Shown here: piece after piece, positions 44,501 to 51,810 of the stretch | How positions within the stretch are numbered: the first letter of the stretch is position 1 | Layout of the letters: each line of letters begins with the position of its first letter | Origin: JARRQJ01 sp963761035 | Lineage (GTDB): Bacteria > Pseudomonadota > Gammaproteobacteria > DRLM01 | Reading direction: 5' to 3' | DNA length: 64,000 nucleotides | NCBI GenBank assembly: GCA_963761035.1 | Contig: CAVXFH010000002.1 | Span: forward strand, 2,232,001 to 2,296,000 | The notes under the pieces: generated by a model | Databases searched by the model: none | Told to the model about the DNA's origin: nothing | What the model saw: the letters and a program-made list of their open reading frames with translations, nothing else | Program-made: the position numbers and the translations under genes

Positions 44501-45721
44501 GACCGGCCGAATCCGAGTGACCAGGTGCTGTCCGGGACGCTGAGCTTCAGCGACGGCTCAACGGTCAGTGTGGGGGCATTGCCCAATGACGGCTCGAAGT
44601 ATGAAGTGGACTTTGCGGCGCGGGAAGTGAGCTGGGCGCGGTTTACCGTGGATAGTGTGTCCGCCGCAACGGCAAACGTCGGCTTGGCGGAGATGGAGGT
44701 ATGGACGGCGGCGCCGCCGGCTGACAATCAGCCGCCGTTTTTTACCCGCGGCCCGACGGCATCGGCCCTGACGGGCGGCATGAGCTCGACACTCGCGGCG
44801 CCGGCCTATGACAGAGAGGGTGACCCGATCACCTGGACCTGGCAGTCGCAGCTGGGCGCCACGATTACCGGTTCGGGGGACACGGTGACGTATACGCCGC
44901 CCTACGGGGTAGGCGGCACGGATACCGTTACCGTCACGATTTCCGATGGTATCAACCCGCCTATCACGGCAAAGTTTGCGCTGGCATTGGATGAAAACAA
45001 CATTGCCTATTTAGCGGAGGTGACGGCGTCGTCCGAGACGCCATCCACCGGCCAGCTGGCGATAAAGGCGGTGGACGGAGTAATAGACGGGTATCCCGGG
45101 GATTACACCAAGGAGTGGGCCACCAATGGGCAGGGGGCGGGAGCGTGGCTGCGCCTGGAGTGGACGCAGTGTTATGAAGTAGACCGGGTACGGCTCTATG
45201 ATCGGCCGAATCTAGGGGACCGGATACTGGGGGCGACGCTGCGCTTCAGTGATGGTTCGACGGTTGCGGTTGGGGCGCTGCCCAACGACGGCTCCTTGCT
45301 GGAGTTGACCTTTCCGGCACGGTGCACGGACAGTGTGACCTTGGAGATCACCGCGGTCTCGGGCACGACGGTCAATGTTGGCCTCGCGGAGATAGAAGTA
45401 TTTGGTCCGGTCGTCGATCCGACGGTCATCCAGACAGTGCTGTTGAGGCAAGATTTTGATAGCGGCGCCGCCTCAGGCTGGACGCCGGTGGACGACGCGG
45501 CGGCGACACACACGCCCTCGGCCTGGTCGGTGGTCAACGATCAGTACCAGGAAGACAGCGGTGCGCGCTACCCCGACGATGTTGGTATCTTTGGCGAGAC
45601 GCCCGCGGGCTACGAGCTCGCCACGTATAGCCGCTATGACGGATTTATCCATGGGGACATGGATTTAAGGCTCCAGCTGCGATCCGACGACATTGGCGTG
45701 CTGGGGGTGATGTTCGGCTAG
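41582..45721 (+). CDS. Giant surface lipoprotein with cadherin-like repeats, PIG-L deacetylase and discoidin-like domains
   Basis: The 1379-residue product is a predicted outer-surface lipoprotein: a basic N-terminus, a hydrophobic stretch and the lipobox LLTAC (Cys27). Residues ~40-300 form an uncharacterised region, and ~300-580 hold cadherin/VCBS-like repeats with DAGD, GSFTYTP and DSFTYLV signatures. A PIG-L/LmbE N-deacetylase domain follows, with HPDDE at 589-593 and the second metal motif HYDH. Two discoidin-like domains flank an Ig-like domain. The C-terminus begins a LamG-like domain but meets TAG at 45719-45721 after DDIGVLGVMFG. It probably deacetylates an amino sugar of the exopolysaccharide; that is inference. 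Confidence 0.85.
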   Translation: MLDEGRPRRRRVAYWVAYVAALLLTACGSGGGGSTAAPGAISVAVSGLASKAPIANATVTVYRLAADGTRDLPPLATATTGLSGDYALVMRAPVATPVAVAFTGGSYVDEATGATLSLGADDALEAYAQVPANGILSVNVTPLTTLAAALARKHVQQDGQSLSAAIINATAEISTLFDVGDILETTPPPLSGLDTASQNEKNYALFLAGFSQLAENDGTQTVFALIKAMAADLQADGILGNAANALTPQNLVAATDQFLNNTNYSATLSAQGAGAVSQPRIDIATIAGKIAAHTNHAPTAGNLVLPGFLEDTVGSGVLSGSDPDAGDILSFSIVRNGEKGTAAITDASTGSFTYTPQPNANGQDSFTYLVSDGASGAYGTVTVTIIAVNDAPVITSTANTSATQDTAYSYQVTASDPDVGDSLTYALTTSPAGMTIGATTGLIQWTPTNGDAISNSGNHAVVVQVSDNGVPAKQASQSFTIHVANINDPPFAANASFTTKEDVAYSGTLSASDPDLDPLTYSIVSQGSKGTVTLDSQTGSFSYTPDPDTNGSDSFTYKVNDGAVDSTNIATVSVTITPVTDSIMVVVAHPDDEALMAAGVMKRAHDNGDAVKVVIITNGDAQGKNAGLTREAESKTAVADKLGLSEDDIIFLGYPDSGLLPIYNDHPNATVPPYVKGSTGQSATYGNQGLGREDFHRYWTGAAADYNQANVVADLKELLNRYQPTQIYTHSPFDLHYDHRATYYDLRDAAQSLMKEQATFHPDVYTAIIHQPYLYPYKDKWAQGTTPTLSVLDDRDDQFWPLPAYGSVGTASGDLTLMKARFAPTQALTKPADLDLTLLDWADRLSLPVPAVMQDPNVVNNLKYQMIDSYVSQEAVWGLPFAFGKSDEVFWKQTWSRNIALRATITASSQNTKFFQGAANVADSIVDGYRDQNNDGISEGNSQAEWVTAGEREGAWVQLDWTQPYTINKVVLYDRPNPSDQVLSGTLSFSDGSTVSVGALPNDGSKYEVDFAAREVSWARFTVDSVSAATANVGLAEMEVWTAAPPADNQPPFFTRGPTASALTGGMSSTLAAPAYDREGDPITWTWQSQLGATITGSGDTVTYTPPYGVGGTDTVTVTISDGINPPITAKFALALDENNIAYLAEVTASSETPSTGQLAIKAVDGVIDGYPGDYTKEWATNGQGAGAWLRLEWTQCYEVDRVRLYDRPNLGDRILGATLRFSDGSTVAVGALPNDGSLLELTFPARCTDSVTLEITAVSGTTVNVGLAEIEVFGPVVDPTVIQTVLLRQDFDSGAASGWTPVDDAAATHTPSAWSVVNDQYQEDSGARYPDDVGIFGETPAGYELATYSRYDGFIHGDMDLRLQLRSDDIGVLGVMFG
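45019..45141 (+). repeat. 123-nt block identical to 54424-54546
   Basis: Inside the second discoidin-like domain of the first giant protein, 123 consecutive bases equal those at the start of the corresponding domain in the second giant protein. Sequence on both sides diverges at once. Gene conversion or recent module exchange is the simplest explanation. Confidence 0.9.
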
Positions 45722-46051
45722 CAGAACGACGCCAGCGGCTCCTACAAGGACGCGATGCAACAGATCATCAGCGCAATAACCGGTGCGGGCAAGAAGGTGT
45801 TTCTGGCGAAGGTGCCACCCCATATAGGGGGTACGCCGGCCCAGAATACCCTGCTACAGGCGTACAATCAGGTGATTGACCAACTGGTGAGTGAAAACGC
45901 GGCGTCGGGCAAGGTTTTTATCGGTCCGGATTTTTATACGTACTTCACCAATAATCCATCTAAAATAGGGGCCGACGGCATCCATCCCACCGGGGCGGGC
46001 TATGCGGCGATGGGGGTGTTGTGGAAGAACAGCGTGCTGGGAAATTTATAA
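45722..46051 (+). pseudogene. Severed C-terminal SGNH remnant of the giant lipoprotein
   Basis: After the TAG, the same frame continues for 109 codons with YKDAMQQIISAITGAGKKV, GPDFYTYF and ADGIHPTGAGYAAMG, clearly matching the last third of the SGNH domain in the protein at 54290. The first SGNH block (GDS with nucleophilic Ser) and most of the LamG-like domain are missing. The join falls where both domains read VMFG. Even with stop read-through, the esterase would lack its nucleophile. Confidence 0.85.
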
Positions 46052-46062
46052 GGAAGCGAGCC

Positions 46063-46467
46063 ATGTTACATACTGTCAGGTCAGTGCTGGGAGGCGTTGT
46101 GCTGATTGCCTGTGGATTGCTGATGGGCAATGCCGACGCCGCGGGGAGTAACGCGACCCCCCAGGAGGCGATCCAGACCTATCTGGCTAGTCTGGCGCAA
46201 GGGGATACCGCGACGCTCGCGGCGTTGGTCGATGGCAATATGAAGGCGCGAAGCTACCGCCTGCTGACCGAGAACCCGACGTACCCGGATTTTCTGCGCG
46301 CGCACTACAAAGGCGTGCGGATGACCATCGAGACGCTGACCCCGTCGGGAGAGGATTACACCGCCCGGGTGCGTTTTGATTATCCCACATCGGATTCCAG
46401 TAGCAGCGACTTCGTGCTGCGGGTCATCAATGGCCAATGGAAGATCGTCGATGAACAGGGTCAGTGA
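46063..46467 (+). CDS. Small secreted NTF2/SnoaL-like protein
   Basis: The 134-residue product has a signal peptide (LGGVVLIACGLLMGNADA, cleavage likely after Ala-Asp-Ala). The mature domain of about 105 residues has the pattern ATPQEAIQTYLASLAQGD followed by beta strands ending in VINGQWKIVDEQG. This is typical of NTF2-like or DUF4878-type lumenal proteins. Function is unknown. A good ribosome site (aaggaag) precedes ATG 46063, 12 nt after the giant-protein remnant, so it may share its transcript. Confidence 0.75.
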   Translation: MLHTVRSVLGGVVLIACGLLMGNADAAGSNATPQEAIQTYLASLAQGDTATLAALVDGNMKARSYRLLTENPTYPDFLRAHYKGVRMTIETLTPSGEDYTARVRFDYPTSDSSSSDFVLRVINGQWKIVDEQGQ

Positions 46468-46792
46468 GTGTCGGCCACTCGATACTGAGTGAATAGGCGT
46501 CACAATGTCAGGACAGCCGGACCTTGCGGGTGGCTAATTTCCAGTCTCGGACTGTCTCAAATTGGAGTCAACGACAGAGGACCAGGCGCTACTTCTGAGC
46601 ATGTCACAAATGTAGGGATCATCAAGGCGTCTGACTGCGCTAAAGTTGGAATATGATACGTCGATACAGATTAACTTACTCGTGTATGAACTAAATTTTT
46701 ACTGTTAATTTCACATTTATTGTAATAGCATGCTCAGTCGTCATGATCGGCCGTTTAGTGATAATTATAAATGTTAATACGAGGTTAAGAAA
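46468..46792. other. Intergenic region, AT-rich toward the lipoprotein gene
   Basis: No gene is visible in these 325 nt. Bases 46,500-46,620 look like a non-coding boundary, and the last ~130 nt become AT-rich and probably carry the promoter of the small lipoprotein. No clear sigma-54 site was found. Confidence 0.4.
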
Positions 46793-46948
46793 ATGCGTCG
46801 TCTAATCAGCATCAAGATTCTTCTACTTGTAGCGCTCGCCGCCCTGATGGCTGGCTGCAGCAGTGGAGGCGACAGCGGTGGCGCTACTACTACTAGTAGT
46901 AGCGGTAACTGGGACGCCATGGTATGGGATCAGGACAACTGGCAGTGA
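46793..46948 (+). CDS. Small tryptophan-rich lipoprotein
   Basis: This is a 51-residue product. Residues 1-21 form a lipoprotein signal (RRLISIKILLLVALAALMA) with lipobox MAGC, giving a mature peptide of about 30 residues. That peptide has a Ser/Gly/Thr linker and ends WDAMVWDQDNWQ, a short W-D repeat motif. No enzyme domain is possible at this size. It lies 63 nt before the FGE-fold protein and may be its partner or anchor. An AGGTTAAGA ribosome site precedes ATG 46793. Confidence 0.78.
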   Translation: MRRLISIKILLLVALAALMAGCSSGGDSGGATTTSSSGNWDAMVWDQDNWQ

Positions 46949-47011
46949 TGTTATTAACCGGTTATTAATTTTCCGATTACTTCATCACTAAAACGTAAGG
47001 AGGAATTAGAT

Positions 47012-48121
47012 TTGAAAAATTTACTTATATCCATAAGCGCCGCTGTTTTGCTGGCGGCAAACGGCGCTGTGACATATGCGGACAGTCTAACTGTTCCAAA
47101 GACCTTCACGGCTGGGACAAAAGCGATAGCCGCGGATGTCAACGCGAACTTTGCCGCCGTGGCGGCGAGTGTGAATGACAACGATTCAAGAATTACCACG
47201 AACACGGGCGAAATCAGCAACAACACCGCGGCTACCGCCGCCAATGCGGCCGCTATCTCTACTAATGCCACGAACATTGGCAACAACACGACCGCGATTA
47301 ATAACAACGCCGCGGCTATCACCGCCAATGCAGCCGCTATCTCTACTAATGCCACGAACATCGCCAATAATACAACCGCGATTAATAACAACGCTGCGGC
47401 TATCATTGCCAACTCCACTGCCACTGCCACGAATTCAACCGCCATCGCCGCACTTCAGAGCGCCAACCAATGCCCTTCTGATATGGTGGCCGCAGGGTCT
47501 CTGTGCGTTGATAAGTATGAGGCCAGTGTTTGGGATGCCCCCACCTCTCCCACTACTCGGTACGGTCTGAATGTGGATGATTATCCCTGTAACAACGATG
47601 GCAGCGACTGCGGCGTCGGCGCACCGGCGGCATTTCCGATCTATGCCCGCAGCGTGGCTGGCGTCGTCCCGTCGAGTGACATCACCCTTTACCAAGCCGC
47701 ACAAGCCTGCGCCAACGTTGGCAAGCGACTCCCCACCACGACAGAATGGCTGATGGCCGCGTCCGGAACGCCATCGGGCACAGGCGACGGCACTACGGGC
47801 TGTAATTCCAATACAGGCAATTTATTGGGGCCAACCGGTAATGCTCCAAGCTGCAAATCCAGTGCTGGAGCATTCGATATGGTCGGCAATTTATGGGAGT
47901 GGGTCGCGGACCTGCAGTCAACGGCGGCGACGGCAGGTACTGTCACGGATACCGATACTTTGATTGCCCGGGCGCTCGGAGATGATAACGTCAATTCCGG
48001 CGGCGGCACGCCGAGCATTAAAAAAATGATAGTACTGGATAATTCTAATGGTCTTGTTGGACTTGATCATGGTCCGAACAGCAGTATCTTCGAATTAATA
48101 GGTTTCCGTTGCGTGCGTTAG
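47012..48121 (+). CDS. Secreted stalk protein with C-terminal formylglycine-enzyme/C-lectin fold
   Basis: The 369-residue product starts at TTG 47012, supported by a perfect AAGGAGG 8 nt upstream. It has a signal peptide (ISAAVLLAANGAVTYA) and a repetitive Ala/Asn/Thr/Ile-rich stalk (about residues 60-150) resembling trimeric fibre shafts. The C-terminal SUMF1/FGE-sulfatase-like domain has VDKYEASVW, GKRLPTTTEWLMAA, FDMVGNLWEWV and the final GFRCVR. The catalytic cysteines of true formylglycine enzymes are not recognisable, so it is more likely a binding module. Such folds also serve as receptor binders in phage and diversity-generating systems; no reverse transcriptase is present here. Confidence 0.82.
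   Translation: MKNLLISISAAVLLAANGAVTYADSLTVPKTFTAGTKAIAADVNANFAAVAASVNDNDSRITTNTGEISNNTAATAANAAAISTNATNIGNNTTAINNNAAAITANAAAISTNATNIANNTTAINNNAAAIIANSTATATNSTAIAALQSANQCPSDMVAAGSLCVDKYEASVWDAPTSPTTRYGLNVDDYPCNNDGSDCGVGAPAAFPIYARSVAGVVPSSDITLYQAAQACANVGKRLPTTTEWLMAASGTPSGTGDGTTGCNSNTGNLLGPTGNAPSCKSSAGAFDMVGNLWEWVADLQSTAATAGTVTDTDTLIARALGDDNVNSGGGTPSIKKMIVLDNSNGLVGLDHGPNSSIFELIGFRCVR
47249..47416 (+). repeat. 84-nt tandem repeat in the stalk
   Basis: Two 28-codon units, 47249-47332 and 47333-47416, encode almost the same sequence beginning AAISTNATNI and ending AINNNAAAI. A partial, more diverged unit precedes them. Slipped-strand changes in copy number would alter stalk length. Confidence 0.8.
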
Positions 48122-48647
48122 CACAAACCTAGCTGAAACAACTGGCAAGGCAAAAGGACTTGCGCGGTGCTGGAACCCAGCACCGCGCTGACCTTATGCC
48201 CAAAGGGTACCCGGTTAAACTGAGAGTTTTTGCTAGCTTCAAGCGGCCTGTACCTGAGCAGAGCCGACGGCAGATAACCCAGGACGAAGCGCGTTGTAAT
48301 GGGTTTGCCGGGCTGGATGAATGCAATTCCACCGAGTTATCCCGCCACCAGAAAAAAATCGCCTTGCGGGTCATCTCCGGCCCGTTTTCGAGTTTCAGGG
48401 TCTAGAATGAAACCCCGTCTTGTTTTGATATGACCAATCATATCGTGACATGTTCTCCCCCGAGATCGACAGACCGACCTACTGCCACTTGTTTTGGACG
48501 ATGTCGCCGAAGTAAGATTTCGCGTTATCGCTTGAAATGCAAAATTAGCAGCCCGCCTAATTATTTACTCCGTACTATCCGATAAAGTAGCGTCCGATAA
48601 TTTTGCTTGTACGGGGGTGTTTAGCGAACAGTTATCGCCTACTTGCC
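48122..48647. other. Intergenic region with a perfect 12-bp hairpin
   Basis: At 48162-48188 a perfect 12-bp stem GCGCGGTGCTGG/CCAGCACCGCGC with loop AAC lies 40 nt after the stop of the FGE-fold gene; no T-tract follows on the plus strand. Further right no gene is supported. Short frames on both strands look non-coding. Confidence 0.5.
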
Positions 48648-50210
48648 ATGTTGTTTAACTCCTATCCATTTATCTTTTTCTTCCTGCCGCTGACGTGGCT
48701 TATTTTCTTTGGCGCCGGTGCCGTAAGCCATCGTTTGGCGGCGGGTTGGTTAGCGCTGGCATCGCTTTTTTTTTACGGCTGGTGGAATCCGAAATATGTA
48801 GGGCTCTTACTCGCTTCGGTCGTCTTCAATTACTTTTTCGGTGCGCAGATCGCGCGCTTTCGCGCTTCGGGCCGATCTAGGCGCGCGTGGGTGTTATTGG
48901 CCGTTGCGGTAACCGCAAATCTGGCATTGCTCGCGGAGTATAAGTACGCTAATTTCTTCGTCTCGGCGTGGGACGAGATGACGGGAGCCAATTGGCAACT
49001 TGCCCCGATCCTGCTTCCTATCGGTATCTCCTTCTTTACGTTTACGCAGATTGCATTTCTAGTAGATACCTACCGAGGGATAGTCGCCGAATACAAGTTC
49101 GTTCATTACATGCTCTTCGTAACTTATTTCCCGCATCTGATCGCCGGCCCCGTGCTGCATCACAAGGAAATGATGCCACAATTCTCGAAGCCCTCGACTT
49201 ACCGATTCAGATATAAAAATCTCGCCATCGGTCTGACCATGTTTGTTCTCGGTCTCTCCAAGAAGGTTCTATTCGCGGACAACCTGGTGGCTTACGTGCG
49301 GCCGGTATTTGACGGCCCCGCGGGTGGAATAATAACCGTACTCGATGGTTGGGGAGCCGCGCTTGCCTATGGGTTGGAACTGTATTTTGACTTCTCGGCT
49401 TATTCTGACATGGCCATCGGCCTTTCCTTGATGTTCAATGTCAGGCTGCCGGCGAACTTTAATTCACCCTACAAGGCCGTCAACATCATTGATTTTTGGC
49501 GCCGCTGGCACATGACCCTGTCGCGTTTTTTGCGTGATTATCTCTATTTTCCGCTGGGTGGTAACCGTAGAGGACCTGTACGTCGTTATCTCAATCTGTT
49601 GATCACCATGTTACTAGGTGGTTTATGGCATGGCGCGAATTGGACCTTTGTGATCTGGGGCGGACTGCATGGAATTTATCTGATGATCAACCATGCCTGG
49701 CTGGCGCTGCGAAAGTCGCTTGGCGTCGACACAAGCCATAGCACATCGGCTTACCGGTCCTTAACTCGAATAATTACATTTCTGGCAGTCACGATTGCCT
49801 GGGTATTCTTTCGGTCGAGCAATCTTAGCGAGGCCCTCGGCATTCTAAAGGGTATGGTGGGACTTAATGGCATCGTCCTTCCTGAGTCGTGGCTGCCAAA
49901 GCTCGGTGGAATCGGGTCATGGCTCGCTGCCCACCATGTGCAGTTTGCCTCGAGCCTAACTTTTGGCGGAAGTAGGGAGGTCATGTGGATCGCCGCGCTT
50001 TTGATCATTGCCTGGTGCATGCCAAATACCCAACAACTTCTTGCCCGCTATGTTCCTGTTCTTAAAGGCACCGAAGGCGAAGGCGCGAAATTTCCCCCTC
50101 GCTTTGCGTGGCGGCCCGGCATTGTGTGGGCGCTGGCAATAGGGGCGATCGGCTTTGTCTCATTGTCGAGCATGTCGAAACCCCAAGTGTTTCTGTATTT
50201 CCAATTCTGA
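48648..50210 (+). CDS. MBOAT-family polysaccharide O-acyltransferase (AlgI-like)
   Basis: This 520-residue multi-spanning protein has about eleven hydrophobic segments. The conserved catalytic His lies in LLGGLWHGANWTFVIWGG, and INIDFWRRWHMTLS-like sequence (IIDFWRRWHMTLSRFLRDY) is present. It should move an acetyl group across the inner membrane for attachment to a surface polysaccharide. ATG 48648 is selected over the upstream TTG because it begins the first membrane helix MLFNSYPFIFFFLPL. The following SGNH gene is the likely transferase partner, as AlgJ/AlgX are for AlgI. Confidence 0.92.
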   Translation: MLFNSYPFIFFFLPLTWLIFFGAGAVSHRLAAGWLALASLFFYGWWNPKYVGLLLASVVFNYFFGAQIARFRASGRSRRAWVLLAVAVTANLALLAEYKYANFFVSAWDEMTGANWQLAPILLPIGISFFTFTQIAFLVDTYRGIVAEYKFVHYMLFVTYFPHLIAGPVLHHKEMMPQFSKPSTYRFRYKNLAIGLTMFVLGLSKKVLFADNLVAYVRPVFDGPAGGIITVLDGWGAALAYGLELYFDFSAYSDMAIGLSLMFNVRLPANFNSPYKAVNIIDFWRRWHMTLSRFLRDYLYFPLGGNRRGPVRRYLNLLITMLLGGLWHGANWTFVIWGGLHGIYLMINHAWLALRKSLGVDTSHSTSAYRSLTRIITFLAVTIAWVFFRSSNLSEALGILKGMVGLNGIVLPESWLPKLGGIGSWLAAHHVQFASSLTFGGSREVMWIAALLIIAWCMPNTQQLLARYVPVLKGTEGEGAKFPPRFAWRPGIVWALAIGAIGFVSLSSMSKPQVFLYFQF

Positions 50211-50318
50211 GTGCTAGAAAGTGCATATGCATGACGATAGGTTATCGCTAGACTTAAATGCAAACACTGCGCTGTTAATAGAGCGACGTCCGAGCATTTT
50301 TGTGAGCTTGGTTGGCTG

Positions 50319-51263
50319 ATGTTGGCGCAAGCTTCCTATAAGAAGTATGTACTGTTGGTTCTTGCCATCGGTTGCTTGCTGCAGATGTCCCTTGCGCTCG
50401 TTTACTGGAAACTGGTCTACCCCTATTGGACGTGGCGGCAGGAACGCGTCGTTGAGGTTACAAGTTTTCCCTTGCTTATGCGCGGGGCTTTGGTCGATGG
50501 GTATATCGCGAACACCGTGGCCAAGGAAACCAGGCCCGTGATACTTGTAATGGGAGATTCCGAGCCGTATGGGCCGTACGTCGATGAACATCTGACCTTT
50601 TCACATTTATTGGCCCAACGCCTGCCGAATTACGCGGTGTTCAATGTTTCGATAAAAGGCGCGCAACTCGTCGATATCGAAAAGGTTATCGATAGCTTGG
50701 AACGCTACTCTGTTCACCCAGAATTCATCATCTTTGACGTCAACTTCGCCCATTTCAGGAACCCCGGCAATATGCAGGGCGATGATGCGCACGTTCTTTC
50801 CTCGACATATGTGCCGATAGGGTTCGCCGTTGCGGCAGCGACATTTGCCGATGTGCGGAATATACACCGATTCAGGAACCAGCAACCTCGCTTGCTTCCG
50901 GAGACATTTAACTATCTGCCGTTGCCGAAAGATTCTATTCCGCGAGAACCGTCGCCTGTTTTCGAGAAGACTTTCAAGCATGTCTTGACCAGGCTAAAAC
51001 ATGTCGGCAAAAACGTTGTGGCCTATACGGCGCCATTCGCCATTGGGTCATTCAAATATTATGGTTTTGACGAGGTCGCATTTCAGAGACTTGCCGCTCG
51101 CTACACCGATATTTGCCAAGATCTCGGGGTGGACTGTCTGGACCTGAGCGGCACCTTAACGATAGGCGACTTTTTTGACATCATCCACTTGAACCGTAGC
51201 GGCCATGCGGCCATGGCAGAGCGATTGGAGCGGGAAATCTCAAAACGATCGATCCGGGAATGA
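50319..51263 (+). CDS. SGNH/GDSL-type O-acetyltransferase partner (AlgJ/AlgX-like)
   Basis: The 314-residue product has an N-terminal membrane anchor (about residues 9-29) and a periplasmic SGNH domain. Block I is VMGDSEPYG with nucleophilic Ser, and block V is DIIHLNRSGH with the catalytic Asp/His pair. The next-door MBOAT gene, 108 nt upstream, suggests it transfers acetyl groups to the polymer rather than hydrolysing esters. Start ATG 50319. Confidence 0.82.
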   Translation: MLAQASYKKYVLLVLAIGCLLQMSLALVYWKLVYPYWTWRQERVVEVTSFPLLMRGALVDGYIANTVAKETRPVILVMGDSEPYGPYVDEHLTFSHLLAQRLPNYAVFNVSIKGAQLVDIEKVIDSLERYSVHPEFIIFDVNFAHFRNPGNMQGDDAHVLSSTYVPIGFAVAAATFADVRNIHRFRNQQPRLLPETFNYLPLPKDSIPREPSPVFEKTFKHVLTRLKHVGKNVVAYTAPFAIGSFKYYGFDEVAFQRLAARYTDICQDLGVDCLDLSGTLTIGDFFDIIHLNRSGHAAMAERLEREISKRSIRE

Positions 51264-51524
51264 GTGTGAAGGAAGTTGTCCGAATGTATCGGCGCTTGTG
51301 AAAAGCCCAGTATCACCGGGACGAAATGGAGGGCGGCAAGCCGGCCGAGAGATCGAACTGAACGAGCCGGGCTTTGGGAGGCGGCGCAAGTGCCCGAGGC
51401 GTTGGGTCTAAGGAGAGAGCATCGTATTAAGCCTGCTGGAGCGCGAGGGGCTTAATATCTACCAAGGCGGTCGAAACTCTGATGCGGCATATTTTCATTC
51501 GAGCCGTTTCGGGGCGACTAATCC

Positions 51525-51760
51525 TTGAAAAGGTACAGGAAACGTCATATCGTAAATCACAATAAACAGTGGGTCGATAATCGAACCAGAATCCACATTA
51601 ACGGCATTGAAGGCTTCTGGATCTGTGCCAAATATATTTTCTACGACTAACGTGGCGTCTCGAAGCACCGTTTATCAATAAATATGAAGGAAATTGAATA
51701 CCGTTATAATCATCAGCGCGAAACCTGCTTAAACAGTTATTGATACTATATTTGGCTAGG
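51525..51760 (+). mobile_element. Remnant of an IS1595/ISXO2-type transposase
   Basis: In the frame of 51525 the sequence reads VNHNKQWVDNRTRIHINGIEG, then FW and AK, an in-frame TAA (51648-51650), and then RGVSKHRL and KEIEYRYNH. These are the C-terminal landmarks of ISXO2-like DDE transposases (HINGIE-FW, RGV, YNH). Stops and a likely frameshift near the end show it is inactive. The N-terminal two thirds and the terminal repeats are not recognisable. It occupies the 547-nt gap between the SGNH gene and gmd. Confidence 0.75.
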
Positions 51761-51810
51761 TTCCGCTGTTATTGATTTTGATAATATTGGCGCATTTATA
51801 TTGAGGATCC

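Noticed and set aside
45719..45721. TAG as a recoded or read-through codon in the giant lipoprotein
   Set aside because: The frame beyond it has lost the SGNH nucleophile and most of the LamG-like domain, so decay explains the stop better; no recoding signal is visible.
46500..46640. Segment reminiscent of an insertion-sequence end
   Set aside because: No inverted partner, target duplication or transposase fragment could be found.
47012..48121. Possible target gene of a diversity-generating retroelement, because of the C-lectin-like fold and GFRCVR ending
   Set aside because: No reverse transcriptase, template repeat or adenine-biased variable repeat was found in the window.
48160..48405. 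Two overlapping ~81-codon frames on opposite strands
   Set aside because: They overlap a perfect hairpin, lack ribosome sites and match nothing recognisable.
51735..51790. GG/GC pair resembling a sigma-54 promoter before gmd
   Set aside because: The spacing between the two dinucleotides is one base too short.
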